Below, in pieces: positions 17,401-30,204 of a stretch of DNA of 64,000 bases. A program made the translations under genes and the position numbers. This DNA is from Pseudomonadota bacterium (GTDB lineage Bacteria > Pseudomonadota > Gammaproteobacteria > Xanthomonadales > Xanthomonadaceae): positions 32,940 to 96,939 of the forward strand of contig JAFEFT010000038.1 of NCBI GenBank assembly GCA_018240435.1, written 5' to 3'. How positions within the stretch are numbered: the first letter of the stretch is position 1; each line of letters opens with the position of its first letter. The notes under the pieces are model-generated. The model ran no database searches, was not told where the DNA came from, and saw nothing but the letters and a program-made list of their open reading frames with translations.

Positions 17401-17532
17401 AGCCTGCTGTTCCTGCCGACCATCTACGCCATCCTCGACGACACCCGCAACGGCTGCGTGCGCCTGATCCGCCGCGCCCGCGGCGCCAACCCGGGGCTGC
17501 CGGCGGCGGTGGCGGCGGTGCTGGCGGACTGA
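14416..17532 (+). CDS. RND efflux permease, second of a pair, altered relay residues
   Basis: A 1038-residue RND permease translationally coupled to the first by a 4-bp ATGA overlap. Where the partner has VVDDSIVVLE in TM4, this protein has MLVDNAVVVVE, so one Asp is replaced by Asn. In TM10 the Lys position reads VVVNNGIVLIE, so the Lys is lost. One adaptor plus two unequal permeases recalls MdtABC, whose MdtB and MdtC form a heterotrimer. By analogy this protein may bind substrate while the first subunit supplies proton coupling, which is inference. Other RND subfamilies also carry VDN, so inactivity should not be assumed. Confidence 0.92.
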   Translation: MTVAEFSLKRPVTTMMFFVSLVVIGLIASLRLPLEAMPDISPPFVAVNVPYTGATPAEVERTLLRPTEEALATMSGIKHMYGSADVTGANVFMEFGDWSRDTAIIAAQARQRMDGIRDQLPSDVQRYFVQKFSTSDQPVLQVRLAGKGDLGEDYDLIDREFVRPIERLPGVAKVEVSGAAPNEVEIAVDPDRLTAHGVNLNDLATRLRAVNFSVSAGEIDDGGRRLRVQPVGEITDLEQLRKLPIASNGLRLGDVAEVHLKPQRMGFGRRLDGKPAVGIDIYKERNANLVDVTRRAMAEVDAIRAKPELQGIGINVIDDAGKDVTSSLTELAEAGGIGLLLAIAVLFFFLRDWASTLMVSLAIPICFIMTLGLMYFAGVTLNILSMMGLLLAVGMLVDNAVVVVESIYQERERIPGDPRRASIVGTRAVAIALSAGTLCHCIVFLPMLFGARDQINIFMAQIAITISASLLASWLVAVSLIPMLAARLRTPPTVRSEGGLIPRLQRGYARLLRWTLEHRGWSVAGIVVIIAVSFIPIGFVKSDMFAQEQAGKTRIFYHWKGSYTKEQMSDEVRRVELFLEANRKRFHITQIYSYYSEQGDAATMLRFDTQQIAATKPLVEAIRKGLPKSARAELGIGDNGGGPGGDPNQQGIQVQLVGDSSQVLAGLGAQVVSMLAHVHDGKGKLLLHDVRVDAGDQNTELQVHVDRERAAAFGFSAQDVAGFIGIALRGTPLHDFRRGDNEVPVWLRFAGSQSYGQRDLSRFTVSTPDGRQVPLLSLVEVSTRPAATQINRTDRQTTLTVKANLADKVTTPDARKAMERTLAAMRFPDGYSYSFDGAFQQDDEAVSHMFRNLAIALAMIYIVMAAIFESLLFPAAILSGVVFSIFGVYWLFALTGTTFNIMAFIGILVLMGVVVNNGIVLIEHINNRRRSGMSRLDALVEGSRERLRPILMTMGTAILAMVPLCVGNTQIGGNGPPYYPMARAIAGGLAFSTVVSLLFLPTIYAILDDTRNGCVRLIRRARGANPGLPAAVAAVLAD

Positions 17533-17557
17533 CCCGGCGGCGCCGGCCCGATTGCGC

Positions 17558-18154
17558 TCAGCGCAGCACCCGCCGCGCACCGAGGTAGTGTTCGCGCCAG
17601 TAGTAGCCGTTGATGGTGTCCAGACGCACCGTGCCGCCGCTGTTGGGCGCGTGCACGAAGCGGCCCTGGCCGACATAGATGCCGACGTGGTCGACGCGGC
17701 CGCTGCCGAAGAACACCAGGTCGGCCGGCGCCAGATGGGCGTCGCGGATCGCCGGCACCGGCAGCGCGGCGATGTCGCGGGCGGTGCGCGGCAATGCGAG
17801 GTGATCCATGTCGCGGAACACGAAATTGACCAGGCCGCTGCAATCGAAGCCGGTCTGCGGCGTGTTGCCGCCGTAGCGATAGGGCGTGCCGACCAGGCCG
17901 ATGGCGCGGATCAGCACCGCGTTCGCGCGCTGCGGGTCACGCGCGGGGACATCGACGATGGCGATCGGCGCGATGCGATGGCCGGCCTCGCCGGCCGGCC
18001 GCTGGCGGGGCGGATGACTGGCACAACCGGCGAGCGCGGCGATGGCGACCGCAACCAGCGTCACCGCCAGCGCCTTCACCGGTCGCGCCGACGTGCGTGC
18101 TGGCACCTTCGCCGCCGCCTCGCGATAATGCACCGATCGGTTCGCCGTCTGCAT
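17558..18154 (-). CDS. NlpC/P60 (C40) cell-wall endopeptidase lipoprotein
   Basis: A 198-residue protein. The N-terminal hydrophobic segment ends in the lipobox LAGC (C44), so it is anchored to a membrane. The C-terminal NlpC/P60 domain begins at GLVGTPYRYGGNTPQTGFDC. The catalytic triad is C105 (FDCSGLV), H156 (RVDHVGIY) and H168 (GRFVHAP). Family members cut peptidoglycan stem peptides, often between D-Glu and meso-DAP. ATG 18154 gives the lipoprotein signal; the longer minus frame upstream is antisense to slyD. It is convergent with the efflux operon (26 bp) and divergent from slyD (57 bp). Confidence 0.93.
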   Translation of the reverse strand: MQTANRSVHYREAAAKVPARTSARPVKALAVTLVAVAIAALAGCASHPPRQRPAGEAGHRIAPIAIVDVPARDPQRANAVLIRAIGLVGTPYRYGGNTPQTGFDCSGLVNFVFRDMDHLALPRTARDIAALPVPAIRDAHLAPADLVFFGSGRVDHVGIYVGQGRFVHAPNSGGTVRLDTINGYYWREHYLGARRVLR

Positions 18155-18211
18155 GCGGCATAGCTTGCCGCGCCGATGCACCGCCGTCATCCCTTTTGCC
18201 AGCGAGTCGTC

Positions 18212-18691
18212 ATGAAGATCGAAAACAACACCGTCGCCCGCATCCATTACTCCGTGACCGAGCAGGGTGGCATCGTCGAGGATTCCCGCGTCGGCGAGCC
18301 GGTCGCGATCCTGGTCGGCCATCGCAACATCATCCCCGGCGTCGAGAGCGCCTTGCTCGGGCGCGAGGTCGGCGAGCGTTTCAGCGTCACCGTCGAACCC
18401 GGCGACGGCTATGGTCCGCGCCACGCGAACGCGATCCAGCGGATGCCGAAAAAGCACTTCCGCAAATACGGCACGCTCAAGGCCGGCGATCTGGTGATGC
18501 TCGACACCGAGCGCGGCCCGCGCCCGGTCACCGTGCACAAGGTCGGCATGAGCGTGGTCGACATCGACATCAATCACCCGATGGCGGGCAAGACCTTGAA
18601 CTTCGACATCGAGGTGGTGGAGGTGCGTGCCGGCAGCGCCGAGGAAATCGCGCACGGCCACGTGCACGGCGCCGGCGGCCACGCGCACTGA
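18212..18691 (+). CDS. slyD: SlyD-type FKBP peptidyl-prolyl cis-trans isomerase
   Basis: A 159-residue cytoplasmic isomerase. The N-terminus MKIENNTVARIHYSVTEQGG and the motif NIIPGVESALLGREVGERF are FKBP/SlyD signatures. The insert-in-flap region follows with GDGYGPRHANAIQ. The short His-rich tail (EIAHGHVHGAGGHAH) can bind nickel or zinc but is much shorter than in E. coli SlyD (196 residues). It acts as a folding helper and possibly a metallochaperone. ATG 18212 was chosen because the upstream 12 codons (MHRRHPFCQRVV) lack conservation. Confidence 0.93.
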   Translation: MKIENNTVARIHYSVTEQGGIVEDSRVGEPVAILVGHRNIIPGVESALLGREVGERFSVTVEPGDGYGPRHANAIQRMPKKHFRKYGTLKAGDLVMLDTERGPRPVTVHKVGMSVVDIDINHPMAGKTLNFDIEVVEVRAGSAEEIAHGHVHGAGGHAH

Positions 18692-18763
18692 CGGCCAGCA
18701 AGGGCGCGCGTGCGGGCGCCCAATTGGTGAAAACCGCCCATCCGGGCCTTGTCGAGGGAAGCC

Positions 18764-20062
18764 ATGAACGGCGCGTCAGCCACTGTCCCGTCCGCATCGA
18801 CGCGCAGCGCGCCGGGCCCGTCGGCGGACGTGCTGATCATCGGCGGCGGCGTCATCGGTCTGGCCTGCGCGCTGGAATTGCAACGCGCCGGTCGGCAGGT
18901 GCGCATCGTCGAACAACATCGCATCGGATCGGGCGCCTCGCACGGCAACTGCGGCACCCTCACCCCCAGCCATGCCGAACCGCTGGCGGCGCCGGGCACC
19001 ATCGCCAAGGCGCTGCGCTGGATGCGCAAACCCGACGCGCCGCTGTACGTCGCCCCGCGCCTCGACCCGGCGTTGTGGCGCTGGCTGTGGAACTTCGCCC
19101 GTCGCTGCAACGCGCGCGATTGCGCGGGCGCCACGGTGCCCAAGTCGGCGCTGCTGGAAACCTCGCGACGGATGATCGAGGCGTTGGTGCGTGATCACGC
19201 CCTGGATTGCGAATTCGAAGCCAGCGGCTTGCTGTATGCCTGGCTCGATCCGCGCCAGCGTGAGGCCGACCTGCACGATCTGCAACTGCTGCGGCAAGTC
19301 GGCGTCGAGGCCGAAGTCTGGGATGGCGCGCGCATCGCCGCCGAGGAACCGTCGCTGCGCGCCGAGGTGATCGGTGGCCTGCTGTTTCCAAACGATGCCA
19401 GCCTGCGTCCTGATCGTTACGTCGCCGAACTCGAGCGGCTGGTGCGCGCCAGCGGCGGCGAGATCGTCGAAGACTGCGCCGTGCTCGGCTTCCAGCGTGA
19501 ACGCGGGCGCATCGTCGGTATCGACACCACGCAAGGACGCCAGCGCGGGCGGGAGGTGCTGCTCGCCGCCGGTGCATGGTCGCCGCGGTTGGCGCGCCAG
19601 CTCGATCTGCGCCTGCCGATCCAGCCCGGCAAGGGCTATTCGATCACCTTCGATGCGCAGCGGGCGCCACCGCGCAGGCCGCTGGTGCTGCGCGAGCGCA
19701 GCGTGTGCGTGACGGCGTGGGGCAGCGGCTATCGCCTCGGCAGCACGATGGAGTTCTCCGGCTACGACGCCAGCCTCAATCGCACCCGCCTGGAAGCGCT
19801 GGTGCGCGGCGCCGGCGAATACCTGCGCGAGCCGCCGACCGGCGCTCGCCGCGAGGAGTGGTATGGCTGGCGGCCGATGACCTTCGACGACCTGCCGATC
19901 CTCGGCCGCGCCCCGCGCAGCGACAACCTGTGGCTGGCGACCGGCCACGGCATGATGGGCGTGAGCATGTCGCTGGCCACCGGCCACCTGCTCGCCGACC
20001 TGATCTGCGGCCGCGAGCCCGTGCTCAATCCGGCGCCGTATGCGTGCGAGCGGGTTTTGTGA
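18764..20062 (+). CDS. FAD-dependent D-amino-acid dehydrogenase-like oxidoreductase (DadA family)
   Basis: A 432-residue DAO-family flavoprotein. The dinucleotide-binding motif is VLIIGGGVIGLACALELQ near the start, with the NCGTLTPSH segment typical of DadA-like enzymes. The C-terminal RPMTFDDLPILGRAPRSDNL and ATGHGMMGVSMSLATGHLLADL complete the FAD fold. The substrate is probably a D-amino acid or another secondary or primary amine; hydroxyproline-type variants also exist. ATG 18764 follows GAGGGA at a good distance; a TTG five codons upstream is less likely. It starts 72 bp after slyD. The downstream 581 bp are repeat-filled. Confidence 0.85.
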   Translation: MNGASATVPSASTRSAPGPSADVLIIGGGVIGLACALELQRAGRQVRIVEQHRIGSGASHGNCGTLTPSHAEPLAAPGTIAKALRWMRKPDAPLYVAPRLDPALWRWLWNFARRCNARDCAGATVPKSALLETSRRMIEALVRDHALDCEFEASGLLYAWLDPRQREADLHDLQLLRQVGVEAEVWDGARIAAEEPSLRAEVIGGLLFPNDASLRPDRYVAELERLVRASGGEIVEDCAVLGFQRERGRIVGIDTTQGRQRGREVLLAAGAWSPRLARQLDLRLPIQPGKGYSITFDAQRAPPRRPLVLRERSVCVTAWGSGYRLGSTMEFSGYDASLNRTRLEALVRGAGEYLREPPTGARREEWYGWRPMTFDDLPILGRAPRSDNLWLATGHGMMGVSMSLATGHLLADLICGREPVLNPAPYACERVL

Positions 20063-20104
20063 CGAAGGGCAGAGGGCAGAAAGGGTGTTGGTGGGTAGTG
20101 GATG

Positions 20105-20171
20105 GGTGTCGAGTTCGGAGTTCCGAGTCCCGAGTTCCGAGTTCCGAGTTCCGAGTTCGGAGTTCGGAGTG
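20105..20171. repeat. tandem GAGTTCCGAGT-type microsatellite, block 1
   Basis: Imperfect 9-10 bp units of gagttccgagt and gagttcggagt are repeated about six times. In one reading frame they spell (R)VPSSEF repeats, and on the other strand (N)SELGTR. The pattern recurs at 20367-20418, and as CCGACTCCC units at 20583-20627. The stretch is non-coding. Confidence 0.8.
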
Positions 20172-20176
20172 ATTTT

Positions 20177-20339
20177 CTCCTTCCCCCGCTTGCGGGGGAA
20201 GGCTGGGATGGGGGCAGGCCCGAGCCGAGGGCGATGGATTACACCGGCCATGTTCGCAAGGCGGCTCTGTGTTGGCTCGCACTTGAAGGTCAAAAGCGCC
20301 CCCATCCTGTCCTTCCCCCGCGGGCGGGGGAAGGAATCC
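20177..20339. repeat. facing pair of CCCCCGC palindromic repeats (BIME-like)
   Basis: The left copy is ctccttcccccgcttgcggg plus its complement and the tail GGCTGGGATGGGGGC. The right copy is the reverse, GCCCCCATCCTG then ccttcccccgcgggcggggg and its complement. The tails face each other across about 85 bp of unique sequence. The same arrangement occurs at 27336-27440 and 46655-46750. Confidence 0.8.
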
Positions 20340-20366
20340 TTGCGATCGGCGCGAGGAGTTTGGTTC

Positions 20367-20418
20367 GGTTTCCAGGTTCCGAGTTCCGAGTCCCGAGTCC
20401 CGAGTCTCGAGTCCCGAC
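20367..20418. repeat. tandem CCGAGTTCCGAGTCC-type microsatellite, block 2
   Basis: This is a second run of ccgagtt/ccgagtc units, related to 20105-20171. It ends directly before the 73-bp inverted repeat at 20426. Confidence 0.7.
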
Positions 20419-20425
20419 AAATCGC

Positions 20426-20498
20426 CGTCATCGCGAGCCGCGAAGCGGCGTGGCGATCCCCAAGAACACTGGATTGCTTCGCTGCGCTCGCAATGACG
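20426..20498. repeat. 73-bp inverted repeat CGTCATCGCGAG...CGCAATGACG
   Basis: The left arm starts CGTCATCGCGAGCCGCGAAG and the right arm ends TTCGCTGCGCTCGCAATGACG. The arms are imperfect complements and the whole can fold into a long hairpin. Sequences of the type CGTCATTGCGAGCGNAGCGAAGCAATCC are widely dispersed intergenic repeats in many bacteria (established knowledge). This copy is non-coding. Confidence 0.75.
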
Positions 20499-20531
20499 AG
20501 TGGGGGTTCGATTGACCGACTCTTGACAGAT

Positions 20532-20627
20532 CCAAGCAGAGGACAGAGGGCAGAGGACAGAGGACAGAGGACAGGTATTCTTGCAACTCCCGACTCCCAA
20601 CTCCCGACTCCCGACTCCCAATTCCCG
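20532..20627. repeat. CAGAGGACAGAGGGCAG and CCGACTCCC short tandem repeats
   Basis: This holds purine-rich units of about 8 bp (agaggacagagggcagagga) at 20535-20574, then ACTCCCGACTCCCAACTCCC units at 20585-20627. They reach to within 17 bp of the hutG start. With the preceding blocks they fill the whole 581-bp spacer 20063-20643, in which no gene is seen. Confidence 0.7.
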
Positions 20628-20643
20628 CCTCACCCCAATCCCC

Positions 20644-21426
20644 ATGCCCATCTTCGACCTCCACCAAGGCACGACGCCGTTGTTCGTCAGCCTGCCGCAC
20701 GATGGCACCGCGGTGCCCGAGGCCATCGCCGCGCGCATGACTGCCTCGGCGCGGAAGGTGCCGGACACTGACTGGCATGTGTCTCGTCTGTATGCGTTTG
20801 CTCGCGCAATGGGTGCGAGCGTGATCGTGCCGCGACACTCGCGCTACGTGATCGATCTGAATCGACCGCCGGACGATGTCTCGCTGTATCCGGGACAGAA
20901 CACCACCGGCCTGTGCCCGATCGTGCAGTTCTCCGGCGCGCCGGTGTATCGCGATGGCCAGTTGCCGACGGCGACGGAAGTCGCGGCACGGGTCGACACC
21001 TGGTGGCGGCCGTACCACGATGCCCTGCGCGCCGAGATCGAGCGTATCCGCGCCGTTCACGGCCGCGTTTTGCTGTGGGAGGGCCACTCGATCCGCGGCG
21101 AGGTGCCGTTCCTGTTCGCGGGCCGTTTGCCGGATTTCAATGTCGGCACCGCCAGCGGCGGCAGTTGTTCGGCGGCGGTGCAGCGGCGCATCGAGGCCGC
21201 GCTGGCGGCACAGGACGGCTACGACTTCGTCGTCAATGGCCGCTTCAAGGGTGGTTACATCACCCGTCATTACGGCGATCCGGCGCGGGGCGTCGATGCG
21301 GTGCAGCTCGAGATCAGCCAGCGCATCTACATGGACGAAGAGACTTTCGCGTGGGACGACGGCAAGGCACCGGCGGCGCAACAGGCGATCCGCGCCCTGA
21401 TCGCAGCGGCACTGGGCGGCAATTGA
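20644..21426 (+). CDS. hutG: N-formylglutamate amidohydrolase
   Basis: A 260-residue enzyme that hydrolyses N-formylglutamate to glutamate and formate, the last step of one histidine-degradation route. Family motifs include LFVSLPHDGTAVPEAI near the start, RYVIDLNRPPDD, LLWEGHSIRGEVPFLF and the C-terminal RFKGGYITRHYGDP. The ATG at 20644 (MPIFDLHQG) is preferred because the in-frame extension to 20581 is made of tandem repeats. No other hut gene is in the window, so it is either an orphan or serves a different N-formyl substrate. It is convergent with the MFS gene (16 bp apart). Confidence 0.93.
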   Translation: MPIFDLHQGTTPLFVSLPHDGTAVPEAIAARMTASARKVPDTDWHVSRLYAFARAMGASVIVPRHSRYVIDLNRPPDDVSLYPGQNTTGLCPIVQFSGAPVYRDGQLPTATEVAARVDTWWRPYHDALRAEIERIRAVHGRVLLWEGHSIRGEVPFLFAGRLPDFNVGTASGGSCSAAVQRRIEAALAAQDGYDFVVNGRFKGGYITRHYGDPARGVDAVQLEISQRIYMDEETFAWDDGKAPAAQQAIRALIAAALGGN

Positions 21427-21442
21427 CGCTGGCGACAAGCCC

Positions 21443-22705
21443 TCAGCGCAGATGCCGCAGCCGTGGCAAAAACCACGCCAGCAGACCGATCGCCGGCAAA
21501 TACGCGCAGATGCGATACACCTGCTCGATGCCGATGTGGTCGGCGAGCACGCCCAGCACCGCCGCGCCGAGGCCACCCAGCCCGAAGGCGAAGCCGTAGA
21601 AGATGCCGGCGACGACGCCGGTGCGGCCGGGCAGCAATTCCTGCGCATAGACCACGATGGCCGGAAACGCCGAGGCGATCAGCGCGCCGATGACCACCGT
21701 CAGCGCCGTCGTCCAGAACAGGTCAGCGTGCGGCAGCAGCAGCGAAAACGGCAGCACGCCGAGGATCGACCACCAGATCACCAGCCGGCGGCCGATGCGA
21801 TCGCCGATTGGGCCACCAGCCAACGTCCCGACGGCAACCGCGCCGAGGAAGACGAACAGGTGCAATTGCGCACTTTCGGCGCTGAGGTGGAAGCGTTCCA
21901 TCAAGTAGAACGTGTAGTAGCTCGACAGGCTGGCCAGATAGAAGTATTTGGAGAACAGCAGCGCGATCAGCACCGTCAGCGTCACCACCACGGTGCGCCG
22001 CGGCACCGGCGATTGCCGGCTGGCGCTGGCCGCGGCCTTGCGATGGGCGGCCATGTGGGTGCCGTACCAGCCGCCGATGCGCGTCAGCAGCGCCATCGCG
22101 ATCAGCGCGGCGATGGCGAACCACGCCACGCTGCCCTGACCGCGCGGCATCACGATGAAGGCGGCCAGCAGCGGCCCGAGCGACGACCCGAGGTTGCCGC
22201 CGACCTGGAACACCGACTGCGCCAATCCGTGCTGACCGCCCGAGGCCATCCGCGCTACCCGTGAGGATTCGGGATGGAACACCGACGAGCCCGAGCCGAC
22301 CAGCGCCGCCGCCAGCAACAGCAACGGGAAACTGGGCGCGCGCGAGAGTAGCAGCAGGCCGCTCAAGGTCAGGCCCATGCCCGCCACCAGCGAATACGGC
22401 AGCGGCCGGCGATCGGTGTAGATGCCCACCAGCGGTTGCAGCAGCGAGGCGGTGGTCTGGAAAGTCAGGGTGATCAGGCCGACCTGGGCGAAGCTGAGCG
22501 CGAAATTGTCCTTGAGCAGCGGGTAGATCGCCGGCAGCAACGACTGGATCATGTCGTTGAGCAGGTGGCAGGTGCTCAGCATCAGCAGCACCGGCATCGC
22601 CGCGCGGGCGGCATCGTTCAGCGGCGCGGTGGCGTCGCGTTCGGGCGTGATCGGCGGCGAGACCGGCGAGTCCTCGACGGACGATGCAGCAACGGGCGGA
22701 TTCAT
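21443..22705 (-). CDS. fsr: MFS transporter, fosmidomycin-resistance (Fsr) type
   Basis: A 420-residue, 12-span major facilitator. The first span MLSTCHLLNDMIQSLLPAIYP and the motif YTDRRPLPYSLVAGMGLTLSG match the Fsr subfamily. GSGSSVFHPESSRVARMASGG is also a subfamily hallmark. Fsr exports fosmidomycin, an inhibitor of the MEP isoprenoid pathway, and related compounds. The natural substrate is unknown. ATG 22705 (MNPPVAAS) was chosen; the longer frame to 22840 would run into the parE 3' end region. The window also encodes two MEP-pathway enzymes (ispD, ispF), but they are not linked to this gene. Confidence 0.88.
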   Translation of the reverse strand: MNPPVAASSVEDSPVSPPITPERDATAPLNDAARAAMPVLLMLSTCHLLNDMIQSLLPAIYPLLKDNFALSFAQVGLITLTFQTTASLLQPLVGIYTDRRPLPYSLVAGMGLTLSGLLLLSRAPSFPLLLLAAALVGSGSSVFHPESSRVARMASGGQHGLAQSVFQVGGNLGSSLGPLLAAFIVMPRGQGSVAWFAIAALIAMALLTRIGGWYGTHMAAHRKAAASASRQSPVPRRTVVVTLTVLIALLFSKYFYLASLSSYYTFYLMERFHLSAESAQLHLFVFLGAVAVGTLAGGPIGDRIGRRLVIWWSILGVLPFSLLLPHADLFWTTALTVVIGALIASAFPAIVVYAQELLPGRTGVVAGIFYGFAFGLGGLGAAVLGVLADHIGIEQVYRICAYLPAIGLLAWFLPRLRHLR

Positions 22706-22797
22706 GCGCGTATTGAACCGTATCGGGCGCGCCAGCGCATGGGCCGGCGTGACGCCTGCGCGCAACGATGCATTCCGTGGCCGGCGCCGGACACGAT

Positions 22798-25156
<2,359 letters not shown>

Positions 25157-25456
25157 ATGCGCCGACTGATGCTCGCCTTGTCGATCGCCAGCTGTATCGC
25201 TTCCCCTCTCGCCCTTGCCCGCAACCACCATCACCAGCCCGCCCGCAGCGGCGCGCATCACACCCCGGCGCGTGACCACGTCGCCAGCCGCCATTCCGGC
25301 AAGGCCGTCCGCGGCCGTGCCGCCGACCGTTTCGATGCCTCGGCCACGCGGCCGCCGCATGCCCGTGTCGTCGCCGACGCCGGGCGGGGTCGCCACCATG
25401 CCGGCAACGCGCCGCGCGTTCCCGATGAAGAAGAGATTGCCCAGCCCGAGCAGTGA
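25157..25456 (+). CDS. small secreted basic His/Arg/Ala-rich protein
   Basis: A 99-residue protein with a clear signal peptide (MRRLMLALSIASCIASPLAL, cleavage after ALA). The mature part is short, hydrophilic and rich in His, Arg and Ala (NHHHQPARSGAHH), with an acidic tail PDEEEIAQPEQ. ATG 25157 has AGGAGA about 9 bp upstream. No family is recognised. The histidine clusters could bind metal, which is inference. A strong hairpin with a T-run follows at 25477, so the gene has its own unit before pyrG. Confidence 0.7.
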   Translation: MRRLMLALSIASCIASPLALARNHHHQPARSGAHHTPARDHVASRHSGKAVRGRAADRFDASATRPPHARVVADAGRGRHHAGNAPRVPDEEEIAQPEQ

Positions 25457-25467
25457 TCGCTCGTTGA

Positions 25468-27240
<1,773 letters not shown>

Positions 27241-27265
27241 GGCATCCGACGCCGAAACGCGTGGA

Positions 27266-27440
27266 AGAAACTCCCTCCCCCGCTTGCGGGGGAGGCGGCA
27301 TCCCCGCCGTTGGAGGTGATTTCCGCCGCGTGAACGAAACTCCCTCCCCCGCTTGCGGGGGAGGGTTGGGGTGGGGGCGTGGCGCTGACGAAATGCGTGC
27401 CCCCATCCCAGCCTTCCCCCGCAAGCAGGGGAAGGAGTTT
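27266..27440. repeat. three CCCCCGC palindromic repeats between pyrG and kdsA
   Basis: The first copy is GAAACTCCCTCCCCCGC... at 27266-27296. The second, at 27336-27379, has the tail GGTTGGGGTGGGGGC. The third, at 27399-27440, is inverted: GCCCCCATCCCAGCC, then ccttcccccgcaagcagggg, ending GAAGGAGTTT. Copies two and three face each other as a BIME-like pair. The last few bases of the third copy contain the AAGGAG that serves as the kdsA ribosome-binding site. Confidence 0.85.
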
Positions 27441-27445
27441 CATGC

Positions 27446-28275
27446 ATGAACCTGTGCGGCTTCGAGGTCGGCCTCGACCAACCGTTTTTCCTGATTGCCG
27501 GCCCTTGCGTGATCGAGTCGTTGCAGTTGCAGCTCGACAGCGCTGGCCAGCTCAAGGAAATCACCGACGCGCTTGGCATCCCGTTTATTTTCAAATCCAG
27601 CTTCGACAAGGCCAATCGCACTTCGGGCACGAGTTTTCGTGGCCCCGGTCTTGAAGAAGGGCTGAAAGTGCTGGCCGAGGTTCGCCGTCAGATCGGCGTG
27701 CCGGTGCTCACCGACGTGCACGAATACACGCCGATGGATGAAGTCGCGGCCGTCGTCGATGTCTTGCAGACGCCGGCCTTCCTGTGCCGGCAGACCGATT
27801 TCATCCGGAGGGTGGCGAACGCCGGCAAGCCGGTGAACATCAAGAAAGGGCAGTTCCTGTCGCCGTGGGAAATGAAGCACGTCGCCGCGAAAGCGTTGGC
27901 GACCGGCAACACCCAGATCATGGTCTGCGAGCGCGGGGCGAGCTTCGGTTACAACAACCTCGTCTCCGACATGCGCTCGCTGGCGGTGATGCGCGACACC
28001 GGCTGCCCGGTGGTGTTCGACGCCACCCATTCGGTACAACTGCCCGGCGGCGCCGATGGCAAGTCCGGCGGCCAGCGCGAATTCGTGCCGGTGCTGGCGC
28101 GCGCGGCGGTGGCGGTCGGCGTGGCCGGCGTGTTCATGGAGACGCATCCGAAACCTGAGGAGGCTCTGTCCGACGGGCCCAATGCGTGGCCGCTTCCGAA
28201 GATGAAGGCGCTGCTGGAAACGTTGGTAGTGCTCGATGAGGTCGTCAAACGAACGTCCAGGCAGGAGTCCTTCGC

Positions 28276-28279
<4 letters not shown>
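27446..28279 (+). CDS. kdsA: 3-deoxy-8-phosphooctulonate (KDO-8-P) synthase
   Basis: A 277-residue enzyme that condenses phosphoenolpyruvate with arabinose 5-phosphate to give KDO-8-phosphate for LPS core assembly. Motifs: [12 protein letters not shown] near the start, [42 protein letters not shown] and [12 protein letters not shown]. It lacks the metal-type N-terminal Cys seen in Aquifex-like enzymes in the usual place, though residue 4 is Cys. ATG 27446 is 8 bp after AAGGAG, which lies inside a dispersed repeat (27399-27440). The gene ends with a 4-bp GTGA overlap with the next gene. Confidence 0.96.
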
Positions 28280-30188
<1,909 letters not shown>

Positions 30189-30204
30189 CCGCTCGCCCGC
30201 GCCC

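Noticed and set aside
14416-17532. Second RND permease as a pseudogene
   Set aside because: It is full length, in frame, translationally coupled and keeps conserved RND blocks. Altered relay residues alone do not make it non-functional.
20063-20643. CRISPR-like array
   Set aside because: The repeats are direct tandem units of 8-10 bp without unique spacers of regular length, mixed with inverted repeats. No cas genes are present.
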